This document shows, in pieces, positions 23,020-34,300 of a stretch of DNA of 64,000 nucleotides. Position numbers and translations under genes: made by a program. Origin of the DNA: Heliopora coerulea (Eukaryota; Cnidaria; Anthozoa; Scleralcyonacea; Helioporidae); NCBI GenBank assembly GCA_030142905.1, contig JASJOG010000041.1, positions 1,111,501 through 1,175,500 on the forward strand, written 5' to 3'. The notes under the pieces were generated by a model. The model was not told the origin of the DNA, ran no database searches, and worked only from the letters and a program-made list of their open reading frames with translations. Each line of letters begins with the position of its first letter. Position 1 is the first letter of the stretch.

Positions 23020-23772
23020 ATGGCTCAGGTTTTTCGTGAACAACGGGCCGAATTGCAGAACACCTTCGTTTCAATCCGACAGAAAATTGCAGATGCACAA
23101 ATTGCGATTCGCAACCACAACAGCAAAACAAGGCGCTTGGAAGAAGAAAAAAAGAAAGCTGACGAACGCTTTGACGAAGCACGGACGAAAAGCACCGAAC
23201 TGAGGAACCAGATCGCGGACAGGGAACGCGACTTGATGGATGTGGAAAATCAAATCCCCTTAGCTAAATCGAAGATGCACGAACTGGAGAGCATGTGTGG
23301 CGAGAATACGCACTTCAAAAAGCTTCTCCAACAAACTCGCCAAGAAGTAGAAGAACTGGAAAAGCTTAGAGAAGTTTCTCACTTGAAAGCGAAGCAGAAA
23401 GCGGAAGATTGTTGGCAGGCAAACCAAAAGCTTCATAGATTGGAAGTCCGTGTTGAAGAAGTTGAAAGGAGGATGGAGTTCGCCGTGAGACGAATTATTG
23501 TGGCTCAGGATAGGATTGCAGCCGTCGAGACGCAAACTGAATCAATAAGTAGGAACTACAGACAACCAAGCAAGAACGAAATGGAGAATAACTTGTACGA
23601 AATGCAATTAAAAGTTAACGGTGCCAAGGATCGCCGCAAGAAAGTGGAAGAAAAGGCCTTGCATCTGACTTGGGAGACTGAAGAACTCGAGAAGCAGATT
23701 TCTGTGTACCGCTATAAAATGAAAGAAATGTTTAGTGGACAACGCGAACTAGCGTCATCGAAACTTCTATAA
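23020..23772 (+). CDS. Tropomyosin-like coiled-coil protein, intronless
   Basis: A 250-residue single-exon frame, almost wholly charged alpha-helical sequence with heptad-like spacing of Leu, Ile, Val and Met from residue 1 to about 245. Segments such as HRLEVRVEEVERRMEFAVRR and the C-terminal EEKALHLTWETEELEKQI resemble the repeated blocks of tropomyosin, which binds along actin filaments as a parallel dimer. The length matches short (~250-residue) non-muscle or cnidarian tropomyosins. No signal peptide, membrane segment or zinc motif is seen. The start ATG has a good animal context (AAAAATGG). A likely poly(A) signal AATAAA lies at 24008-24013. Only one proline (…RQPSKN…) interrupts the helix. 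Absence of introns is unusual among its neighbours and could mean an old retrocopy. Another long coiled-coil family is possible. Confidence 0.7.
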   Translation: MAQVFREQRAELQNTFVSIRQKIADAQIAIRNHNSKTRRLEEEKKKADERFDEARTKSTELRNQIADRERDLMDVENQIPLAKSKMHELESMCGENTHFKKLLQQTRQEVEELEKLREVSHLKAKQKAEDCWQANQKLHRLEVRVEEVERRMEFAVRRIIVAQDRIAAVETQTESISRNYRQPSKNEMENNLYEMQLKVNGAKDRRKKVEEKALHLTWETEELEKQISVYRYKMKEMFSGQRELASSKLL

Positions 23773-24007
23773 AATTTTCAACGTTTTCCAAGGAGTTTAT
23801 AAACTCAGAAACGGTGCCTGTGTTGAAATTTCAGTTGATCACGTTACTGACAGTTATCTCTAACTGTTCCAACTGGACGATTCACTTTATCAAAAGAACA
23901 GCTGGCAAATTTTTATGACATATTTTTTTGAGAATATATTTGTTTTGATAGAAAAAAAAATCCACAAGATTAGTTTGCATCAGAATAGTGTGCCTAAATT
24001 TCTTATG

Positions 24008-24013
24008 AATAAA
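24008..24013 (+). terminator. Candidate poly(A) signal of the tropomyosin-like gene
   Basis: AATAAA stands 236 bp after the stop codon, with T-rich and GT-rich sequence downstream (TTTTTACTGGGTTTTGAG). Confidence 0.5.
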
Positions 24014-24773
24014 TGTGGAAAGGTTTTTACTGGGTTTTGAGTATTAGCTGTAGTGTCCACTGTCGTACCGGAGTTTGGTATTAACAGTGTCGACTGAACT
24101 ACCCAAACGAATTCTGGTAAACCAATTTAAACACGTATGCGATATGAATTTCATAACTTTCTTAACCGTAACCGGAAATGAAATCCAACTTTAGTGATCT
24201 GTTTATAAGAACTGTTCAACCGAAAGCCGTGAAGAAGACGATTTCCTAATGCAGGTACTCCTTAGACTGTAAGCAATAACTGAACCTTTATTTTAGGAAA
24301 CTTGAGACGTAATCGACATGAAAACAAAGCAGCAGCATCTCGTGAGTACGCCGACAGCACTGTTCGGCGAGTGAAGGGAAATCATGTCTTTAAGTGTGAC
24401 CGCTGAGCTCAATTAAGGCAACGTTTTAACCTTCAGACTCTGTGAGACCTCTCCTGAGCTGAATAATGTCGTGTCGCGTTAGAACGCCAAACTGCTGAAA
24501 TATAAACTGGAGTCGTGCGGGGCTCTCTGTCGTAAAAGTGTCAAAAGATTGCAATGATAAACAGTAAAATTTTGACCATACCGGCATCGTACAGAACAAA
24601 AAGCTCGCATTAATTTCGGGTTGTTATGCCAGCGGGGTAGTTTATGGGGTCGGGGGAAAACCCTCCAAAGTTTGCGAAAAAACAGAAAATACGGATAAAA
24701 AATAGATAGCAATTCGGGCAAAATTTGGTAAGGTAAAGTAGGTCAAAATCCCTTTTGGTAACTAGTTTATATT
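24014..24773. other. Intergenic spacer interrupted by the Penelope-like insertion
   Basis: No gene recognised. An 80-codon minus frame at 24479-24721 looks like part of a dispersed repeat, not a gene. Phrases with GAATTCGGGCAAAATTTGG recur loosely across the insertion at 26215-26270 (ATTCGGGCAATTTTTG, TTCGGGCAAATTAATC), so the insertion probably landed in an older repeat. Confidence 0.4.
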
Positions 24774-24787
24774 TAATTTACGCATTG

Positions 24788-26165
24788 TCGTGAGCGAGGA
24801 TCCAGGCGGGAATCTCAATTTCAGAACAAATATTAATGCCCAGCAAAGTACACGCACTAAGGCCATGATTTATAAAAGAAATAAGTTTATTAACAGGACT
24901 AACGTTTCGTTGCGTCTCGCGACATCATCAGAGTATGAATAAATTAAACGGGTATTGTATTTACAAACATGTATTATTGCAGACATCTTCTTATCTTCTC
25001 ATGAAAAATCTTGGCTTGATAATTGTCCTTCCAACTTCAAGCCCAGTTACTATCGTAGATATGTTGATGATTGTTTTCTACTTTTCCGTTCCCTGATCAC
25101 ATTCCCTTGTTTCTTAATTTCCTTAACCGTCAACATCCAAATATAAACTTTACTTTTGAAACTGAATCCAACTGCTAATTACCTTTTCTCGACATTGACA
25201 TCACCCGTCATAACGGCACTTTTACCACTTCCGTTTATCGTAAACCCACATTCACTGGTCTTTTCACAAATTTTCACAGCTTCATACCTTTCACTTACAA
25301 ACAAGGCCTAATTCTTTCACTACTCCATCGCTGTTTCACCATCTGCTCTAGTTGTGAAAATTTCCACAAAGAACTTGAAATGTTAAAGAATATCTTTATT
25401 TGACAAATGCGTTTCTCTTTTCTTGGACAAAACCTTCACATCCAAACCAGTCCTTCACACAGTCCCCAAAAAGGTCTTATACTTTTCTCTTCCCTTCACT
25501 GGTTGTCACTCTCTTCAAATCCGCACTCAAATTTTAAAACTGTGCTCCTCAGCTTACCCTCACATTAGAATTCGCTTTGTTTTTCAACCAGGCAAGTGAC
25601 TTGCTCATCTTTTCAACTTTAAGGACAGGACTCCTAAAGTTCTGAGGTTTTGTGTCGTTTATTCTTACGTGTCAATGCTGCTCCGCATTGTATGTGGGCC
25701 AAACGGCCCACCACTTAAATACACGAGCCTTTGATCATCTGGGAGTCTCTGCCTTGACAGGTAAAAAGCTTCTTAACCCATCACCTTCCAGCGTTTTAAC
25801 TCATCTCACTGAGACTGGCCACACTGTATCACTCAACGACTTCAAAATCCTATTCTCCTGTTCTTCTGCCTTTGAACTTTTGGTAAGAGAAAGTCTTATT
25901 TCTAAACTTAAACCTTCCTTCAATGCCAATCTAAGCTCTGTTCCTCTCTCTTTTAACCGCTCTATCCATTTCCGTTTCCCATACATCTTGTAATATAACA
26001 CCTACTTTATATCTCTAACCTTGTAAATACAATACCCGTTTAGTTTATTCATACTCTGATGATGTCGCGAGACGCAACGAAACGTTAGTCCTGTTAATAA
26101 ACTTATTTCTTTTACAAATCATGGCCTTATTGCGTGTACTTTGCTGGGCATTGATATTTGTTCTG
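24788..26165 (+). mobile_element. Decayed Penelope-like element with inverted terminal repeats and target duplication
   Basis: The terminal repeats are inverted and about 140 bp long: left 24822-24964, right 26023-26165, both containing ATGCCCAGCAAAGTACACGC and the CTCTGATGATGTCGCGAGAC hairpin. A 34-bp non-repeated extension (24788-24821) precedes the left repeat. A 14-bp target duplication with one mismatch flanks the whole: TAATTTACGCATTG at 24774-24787 and TAACTTACGCATTG at 26166-26179. Between the repeats, + strand fragments in several frames show YYRRYVDDCFLLF (reverse transcriptase YVDD motif, about 25045-25085), LLFPDID-like and SVYRKPTFTGLF segments, SKPVLHTVPKKVLYFSLP (about 25440), and a GIY-YIG region (LTCQCCSALYVGQTAHHLNT, from 25660). 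Most of the reverse transcriptase is missing and frames are broken, so it is not autonomous. Confidence 0.85.
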
Positions 26166-26179
26166 TAACTTACGCATTG

Positions 26180-26796
26180 AGGTTGAGGAAGTGAGGGTAC
26201 ACCAAACATGGCCTGAGTGCGTGTCAAATTAAATTCGGGCAATTTTTGAAAGTATACAACGTTCGGGCAAATTAATCTGGACACCCGCCAATCAAAATTA
26301 GTTAACTACGCCCCTGTGTTATGCCATAGTCCACAGTGCCAATCAAGTGCCATAGATTCGAATTTGCAATTGGAAACAAATTACCTTTGCCGAATTTTAA
26401 ACTAAGGAAATCATACTGGATGCAATCATACACAGTTGAGTTTATTCATTTTTCCGACTTTAGGTGAACACCTATTTTCAATAACGAGCTAACTTCGACA
26501 ATCAAGCACATAACTGGTCATTGGATGGCAGAATTGACTAACTGGGGTGGATTTTTCTTGTTTTAATACGCAGTCTGTTGTTTAGAGCTTGCGTCTTCAG
26601 CATGACATGGAGTCCTCAAACATTACACTCTGACTTGAAATAAATAGGAATTTCTGTTACTTGGCAAGGTACAGAATTAGTGAAGTTTGTCTCCAGGCAG
26701 ACGAGATTTCCACAACATTGCCAGAGATGCTGCCAGCTAGGGCGTTCTGTTTATAGAGGTTAATGATCCTCTGGAGATCATTGACCCTAGAACAAT
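26180..26796. other. Intergenic spacer, no recognised gene
   Basis: Between the Penelope-like insertion and the hAT element. No exon chain or RNA gene recognised. Confidence 0.45.
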
Positions 26797-28980
26797 GAGA
26801 TGAGCCAATAAGGAAAATTGCCGATTACTGAGGCCGATTATTTATGAGCCGATTATCGTAACTAATCGGCCGATTAATCGGTACCTGCCGATTATTTTAA
26901 AAAGCAAGAGAAAAATCACAAGATGACCAACAATGAAGTTGTAAATGCGGTTTTATTGTTTGCAGTACACACTATGTACAATTAAAATCAGCTTCAATCG
27001 CGCATGTCAATAGTCAAAGTTTAGTTTTGGCAGATTATGGTGTAAAAACAGGATATTGTCAGCCTTATGCGGAGCTAGTCTGCTGCGTTTTTCAGTGGAA
27101 ATGTTCCCAGCCTCACTGAACACGCGCTCCGAATAATACGCTGGAAATTGGTGGGCTAAGATACTTCAGCGCGATGTTGAAAATATTCGGGTACATTTTT
27201 TTGTTGGAAACCCACCAGGTATATGGACACGTTTGTAACGGTTGCGAGGGAAGACCGAGAAATGCGTTGACCTCTTCTTCAAGATTTGGAACGTTGTCGT
27301 CAGATGCAACTATCTCTTCGAAACAAGACCATGGATCTTGATGCGGTCCATCCCTGCGGCTTACCGACACTTTCTCCTTTGGGTTTGACGTAACCATGCC
27401 TGACTCTGAAGAACCTTGGACAAGATGGAGCTCGTTAACTAGCGTAGAACGAGCATCATCTTTACACAACTTCGTTTTGAATCTTCGGTCAATCGTTGTA
27501 GCCAACACGAAATTCTTGTTGGAAAAAGCTGCTTGGAATCTTCTTTCTAAATAACTGCTCAGCTCATCGTGCATTGTGCGTACTCCAGCTGTCTTCTCAG
27601 TGTCATCTCTGCTTAAGAATTTCTTCAGCACGGTAATGGCAGGAATCACTTCAGATATGCACGAGTTGTCGTTGCTCATCAGCTTAGTGTATTCCTCAAA
27701 TAGTTCGAGCAAGCGGAGGACCTCCATCAGCAACCACTCGTTGGGCGAAAGCGTGGCAGTTGGTGTCTCGGCAGAATGAAGTGTGACAGCTCTCTTATTC
27801 TCCAGAGTGACGAAAGTGTGTGACAATTCGTTTTGCCTTTACAATCATGTCGCTGACAGCATGCTTTCAAACTTTTCCGCAATTCGCTGTCCGGTGAGGC
27901 TCCCAGGGAAGAAACTTGATTGCAGTACGATCGACTGGCGCGGGACCTTTGTTTCATGTTCATCAATCCAGTGGGCTGTTAGGCTAATAAACGCACCGCT
28001 GGTGTGAGAACAAGTTCAAATGTCTGAAGTGAAAGAGAAATGTTTTGCCTTTTCTAACATTTTGGCAACAGCTGCTTCGGCTCGTTTTACCAAATTGGCA
28101 ATTACTGTATCGCTAAAGTGGTGTCGACTAGGTAAATGGTATCGCGGGGCTACATGTTTCATCAGACGCATGAAACCCAAGTCCTCGGTAATTAGGAATG
28201 GTTGGTTGTCGAGAACTATCATTTCACCGGTTAGTTTTGTGATATGTTGGGCTTGACGTCTGTTCATATCCTAAGCTTGACCGGCTTCAATACTTTGTTG
28301 CAATGAAATCTGAGTTTTTAGTTTCTTTCTCATTGTTACCGTGCTTGAGTCCATGTCTTGTTGCGTTCTTTTACCTTTGGCAACATTCTGCTCCTTTTCA
28401 TCTGCTGACAGTGCAAGAAGTTCCTTGGGATGCTTAAGGAGGTGATTGTGCAGGTTTGTCGTGGTGAACTGCTTGCATGTTTTTCCTCCTCTGCTGTTTA
28501 CGATTCGAGAGCCTTTTTCCTGGCAATCTTTACGCATTGCTTTCGTGTTGTCATCTTCCAAAATATCAAAATATGTCCAAACTGCGCTTTTTACAGCGTG
28601 CGCCATTAGGTTCCGCCCAAAATAACTCCTAGCAATTTTTCCCCCTGCATTTTATTACAAATATCAGGATTCGTTTAAGCCAATCAGAAAACAGAATATG
28701 GTATGACTCAACGCATAGGAATGCGTTGGTGTTTTAACGGTTTTTAATGACTTCCTCAAAGCCACTCACGTAAGACAAAAGACGCGGGTTTTGCAACAAA
28801 ATGTGAAAATCTATTCCCTTGTATTCAGTATTTTAGCATGTGCTTGGCAGCTGCAGAAAAAGTCTTATGGCCGATTATTTGCCGATTATCAGGAAATAAT
28901 CGGCCGATTACCGATTATTTAAAAAATGGCCGATTAATCGGCTTTGCCGATTATTTACCGATTAATCGGCTCATCACTGG
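26797..28980 (-). mobile_element. hAT (BED-finger) transposon, inactive
   Basis: Both ends carry clusters of CCGATTA/TAATCGG (26821-26895 and 28868-28972), including palindromes AATCGGCCGATTA. The right end is …TAATCGGCTCATCACTG; the left end has the corresponding but imperfect GATGAGCCAATA. Subterminal repeats of this kind are usual for hAT elements. I found no convincing 8-bp target duplication, and the left inverted repeat is eroded. The transposase gene between the ends is broken. Confidence 0.8.
27113..28606 (-). pseudogene. hAT transposase pseudogene (ZBED-like)
   Basis: Minus-strand order: 28606-28271 encodes a BED-finger-like start (SAVWTYFDILEDD … TCKQFTTTNLHNHLLKHPKE), in which the first Cys pair is disturbed. 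After a stop, 28267-28016 encodes …AQHITKLTGEMIVLDNQPFL and ITEDLGFMRLMKHVAPRYHL, characteristic of the region following the finger in hAT/ZBED proteins. After a frame break, 27990-27840 gives FISLTAHWIDEHE … FFPGSLTGQRIAEKFESML, from the RNase H-like core. 27826-27113 holds the C-terminal part, ending with a dimerisation motif (WWVSNKKMYPNIFNIALKYL then SPPISS). At least two frame breaks make it non-functional. It could instead be a domesticated ZBED gene, but the breaks and the flanking repeats argue against that. Confidence 0.85.
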
Positions 28981-31217
28981 TCAACAATCATCCCTAGTGA
29001 TGAGTCACCTTCAATATCATAGCAATGGTCAGACCAGGGGGAAAGTGCAAACTTGTGAGATTAGAATATATTAATGCCCAGAATATTTTTTTGTTTTGCT
29101 GGTGTGCAATCTGGTGATGTTTGCTTTTGTATTGAGTGACAAACGGATATAATTAGATAATTTGTCTCAGGCTATCTGATCTGCTGAACTGCCACTGTAT
29201 CAAAATCTCGGATGTAAGTTCAAAGGCAAATTAATTTGAACAGCAGGAGCAGGCAATCAAGTCAGTTAGTTTATTTCAGCGGCATAACCAGAGTAGAACA
29301 AGTAGGGGGAAGGGGGGTTTGATGTTATTCAAAGAAATATAGATACTGCTATGTGTGGAAAAATTCTTCATCTTACACTCCTTAATTTGCCTCTAGTATT
29401 TCTCTACAGAGGTTTATAGTGGACTTACAGATGGTGGTAGGGCTCCACAGTACCATTTCAAGGAAGGCTGAATATTTGAACAAATCCAGTCTATCATTAT
29501 ACTTCTGAGAAATGGAGGATCTGGAATCCCCATTCTCCCCCCCTTGGCCTCGCCCATGTCTGTGCACAATAAACCAGAATTTTGAGATTATAGGTGATAT
29601 TATAACAAGGAAATTTTAGTGATGATCTTTAATACAACTAATGCATAAAAAAAATAATGCATGTCACATGTTGTTGCAGAACAACTTTTGTTGAAATTTT
29701 GCCGGAGCAACATGTTTTGTGAAAAATCATCTGTTGGAATAATATTGTCTTATTATTCTCATTAACTTATATCCAGTTAAAAATTTTCTTAACTACTTGT
29801 ATAGGCACAGGAAGTTTGTTGATGCTGTTATGAGGTCCAAGGGGTCAACTCCCCATTGATCCCCCTTGCATATGACCATGATAGGAAAATTGTTACCAGT
29901 GGATGTTGTGCCGGATATCAGAGAATATGAGTTTGGTTTATTGATAGATGTGGCTCCCTAAAGTTTTTGACACTACAGTATAGGAAATTTATGTTAAATC
30001 TATTTAGGTACAAATATATATTTCTCTTTATATACATGTACTCAATGTTAAGTAAAAGTTTATGGTGACAAGTTTTTCTAGAACTTGGAAAACATTCATT
30101 TGAAAGATTATTTCTTTTGAAATAGATGTCAATTAAAACTTCAGAAACAGAGTTTTTAGTGTAACAAGTGGAACAGAAAGTAGGTGGATATTTATGATTT
30201 AAAACCTTGATTATTCAAACATAGGAAAGGGAAGGGACTTCATTTTTGTGGAAAAAGCTGTTTTGTTTGGTAAATAAGTCTAATACCAGATGATTATCCG
30301 TTTTAATAATCATTTGATAATAACAATTACAACAATAACAATGATATAAATGCATGATAATGATCATATTGAAAACAATAGTTTTATGGTTCATTCATAC
30401 CTAATACGCATGTCAAACCTTTTTGTGATTATGATTTATGTTCTGAGTAATCAAGTTAAGTATTTACCACACATATTGATTTTCGATGAACCCTGATATT
30501 AACAAAAGTTCACCTGAATGGCAATTTTGGAGATATTCTTGAAATAGATGTGATAAATGTCAGGAAGACGAGTTTCATAACGAAGAGCGTGGTCGATATG
30601 GAAGGCAGTCTGTCAACGAGTACATGACGCGAATATACATATGTACATCTTTTGCACTATGCCGACTCGCATACATCAAAATAAAAAGAAAGTAAGCAAA
30701 TATTTCTTACACTGTACCTTTCTAATTCGCACACCTTGTCAAGCACTTGAAACGTAACACAGATTTCTTCGGCTTCTCAACGGGTGATTTCCTTTTCACA
30801 CACAAAGAGGAGACGTTATTCTGTTCGTCATTCCTGCCGCCGTTCTTGCTATTCTATAAATGGGTTCAAAAACCGCGAAGACAAGTGAAAATTTGCACCG
30901 CGATTGAAGACTCGCCCGTTTCGTTGTCTTGGAAGTCAAGAAAACGACTTGAAATATGTAAGTGACTGCTGCTTTGCATTCTTGGTTGCCTAGGAAGAAA
31001 CGTTTCGCATCTTATACTTCTTTTAAACTTTTCGGATACGGCAAAGTTTATGTACGTTTTCCGACAAAAATTTTTCTTGACAATAGACGCTATGTTGGTT
31101 TTCATCTTTGGCCTGACGATGCGCGTTTTTAGCGAGTCTTTCACGTGATTTTTTAAAGTTCCCGCTATTTTTCTCCAATGTGATGCCAGTAAACTTGTCA
31201 GCGGTTTCGTGATAACT
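28981..31217. other. Intergenic spacer before DNALI1
   Basis: No exon chain recognised. Short frames at 30747-30965 and 30866-31268 lack a domain and overlap on opposite strands. The last ~150 bp presumably include the DNALI1 promoter. Confidence 0.45.
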
Positions 31218-31231
31218 GCTGCTATGGTAAC
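31218..31231 (+). promoter_or_regulatory. X-box (RFX binding site) of DNALI1
   Basis: GCTGCTATGGTAAC fits the ciliary X-box consensus RYYNYYATRRNRAC at all fixed positions. It stands 102 bp before the ATG of DNALI1. RFX factors drive ciliary genes through such sites placed within about 50-200 bp of the start (established knowledge). Use in this species is inference. Confidence 0.65.
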
Positions 31232-31333
31232 AGTGCAAGACGTTTTGTAGCTTGATGAGGAACTGCAAGAAGAGCTTCTAGTTTTGCTTTGGATTTCGAA
31301 TTTTTCGCTCTGTTGTCAAACCTTTTCTTGAAG

Positions 31334-34300
31334 ATGATTCCTCCAAATACTTCTCTTGTAAAATATGACAATCCTGCGTTGGTGAGTAGAAATACGGACA
31401 AGAAATCCCCGCGGGTAAGTGTTGAAATACTCGAGTTTCTGTCACAAAGAACGGAATATTCAGCTTAAAATTGCTGTTTGAATAATAAAACATACTGTCG
31501 TCCTTTTTTATGTTTCTTTACACGCTTATAACTTTATAGCTTTATACATTACGTTGTAGTTGAAGAATTATAGTCAATGAGGACATAAAAAACCGTGTTA
31601 GAGACTAGCTGAGAGTAGAGTGGTCCAGCCATGGTATTGCCTACAGATAGCTTACTAGCTATTGCTATATGTGAATATACTAAATGTGGTGGTTAGAACA
31701 TTTTTGTTCTTCTTTTTGTTCTGTGTGTTAGTCTCGTCCTTTGAAAGTAAGTCAAAAGCAAGAAGTTAATGGCAGCAGTCCCATACCTCCCCCTCCAAAG
31801 ACTTCTAAAGTAGCTGCTGCGGATGTTCAAAACAAGAACCAACAGACAGAAGAGATATTAAACTCTATTCTGCCACCAAGGTAATAATCTTATATCAAAA
31901 AATGAAATATTCAAAGATTTCAGCGTTGTAGATTGGTACTGTTTAAAATTTTTAACCTATAATTTTATGATTACCGGAGTTTTGACCACTGAGTTCCTGT
32001 ACTGTACTATGACTGAAATGAGGAGGTACCCGACAGTTTACCCTACCTCAAGCCTGCAATGGCTCATCCTAATGCTAATGGATAACACTGATGCTAACTC
32101 CATCAGCACTCACTAACTATAAACATAACAAAATGCTAGCCATAATGATTGATAACTGTAATAGCATCCTTACTGCTGACTGCCCATCCTATGTGGGTAC
32201 AATAAAGTGTAAAATGCCTAAATGATGAATGAACTACCCTTGACCTTCAGTTTTTGGAACCCTAGATAGATCACTCTAGTGGTTAGCTTAGTACCTGCTG
32301 GATGAACAGCTATACTTTAATTTACCAGAATTGCAATGCTTTCAGGAATGACTGGTGAAGATATATAATTGTTGTTACTGATTTTTAGCTCTCATCTCTA
32401 GATTAGACCAGGGCTATACAACAAGCACAATAACACTCACTGTGTACATTTCAATACTTATTCAATGGATAACCAGTTTAGCTGACCATAGGATTAAACT
32501 TATGTACTTGATAAGTAATCTGTGCTACATTTTACTGGGCAGTAGTGTCAAAAGAGATGAGACATAGATATTGATTCAGAAAGATTCAAATGTTGAGCTG
32601 AGGTAGTACATGTTCATTTAATTTTATGAGTGGTGCAGTATATTAATTGCTATCACTAGTTAACCAGTGCAGACATTACTTTTGTTTTAGTAAAATGTGC
32701 TGTTAGTTTCAGATGTGTCAGAAAGACAGCCATGTAAGTCTGTACATGCAAATTGCTGTATATTTTAGAGAATGGACAGAGAATGGTCAGTTGTGGGTGC
32801 AACAAGTGTCAAGTACCCCAGCCACCAGGCTTGATGTTGTTAATCTTCAGGTAACTAAAGTGATCAAGTTTCTGGAGTTACCTTTGCATTAAAGTCAGTG
32901 ATTTGCTGTATGACAAAATGTAAGATTATTCTCCAAACTCTTTGTTTTTTATTGCCACAAAATTAACTTTTCCTCTGAAACTGGGTCATGGCAATGGGTG
33001 TTGTTTCCAAAAGTGCCACAGTGCTTCTTAAAATCATTCAGTATTTTTAGAATAAAATCATAAAGGGTTCACCCTAGCAGAAAACTTTACTGAGATAGGT
33101 TTTTAAACTTGTTGGCCTTTCAGAGCTGCCACAGACTGTACTGATTAAAATAACTTGGCATTTGTAAATAAATTTGTAAATGAAACTTACTTGGTAATTT
33201 GGAAACCTACCCATCTTGTAAGATACAGCAAAACACAACTAACTGTACTTGTAACATTGTATGGTCAGTATCAAATAATGTAGCTTCATTGTAAATTGAT
33301 CATGAAGAGACAATAAATTAGCCAGACAGAAAAGGGTAGAGTAAAAACCAACCAGCCTTTAACTAACTTGCTTTTGGAAAAACATATCATTGATTTTTGG
33401 ACTCTTACCCACTATTTACAGTGTCTAATATAAACCACATTTGTTATTATGCAGTGAACTCAATTGACTCATGATTAACTTCCTTAGTTAAGGAGATGGC
33501 TGTTAACTCACTAAGGTGCAGGGCTCATCAAAGTGTGCAATTGCTCCTTAGTAGGTCGATTAACCAGGTTAGTTAGTAAGTTCACAAAATTTTACCAGTG
33601 GTCAACTATATATTAAGTTTCTAATAAAATTACTGACCACATTGTAATTACCCAAGGTGCCATGGCCCCACTCATGTGCTGTGTTACATTGGAAATTTAC
33701 ATGTATATGTTAGATCGATACACTTATTATTACATATTTTAAGAGATCTTCCCTTTTGATGGAGTCACAAAAATCAACCCAGACCAATATGGTACCAATT
33801 AACTGGTCTTTCAGGCTACTGTGGTCAGGTATTAGTCCATCATGGTCAGTTGTTGACCCCTCAGGAAAATCCTGGCAGTGCCAGTGCTATTAAGAGTACT
33901 GGTATGGTCATCATGTTTGTGGAAGTTGATCGTCCAGGTTAATGTAGTCTTGAGAAAGACTGTTGGTGGAAGTGACTGACATTTTGACAGCCTTGGCGGT
34001 GGTCATTTTTGACTCTGAAGATGACCACCGCCAAGGCTGTCAAAATGTCAGTCACTTCCACCAACAGTCTTTCTCAAGACTACACTAACCTGGATGATCA
34101 ACTTCCACAAACATGTAACGATTCTCCCAGGTTCAAACCATTTACTTTATTGGTATGGTCATCTTTGGTCTGCATAGACTTATTTATTGCCACCAGCACC
34201 CCCTTAAAGGGGGTGCTGGTGGCACAGTGGCAGTGCATGTGTCTCTCACCACTGTGATTAGGGTTTGATTCAGGCACTGTGCAGTTATCTGATTAAAGTT

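Noticed and set aside
27576..28256. Plus strand frames of 67-78 codons
   Set aside because: Antisense shadows of the hAT transposase remnant.
30747..31268. Overlapping short frames on both strands upstream of DNALI1
   Set aside because: No domain, mutual overlap, and they include the presumed promoter.
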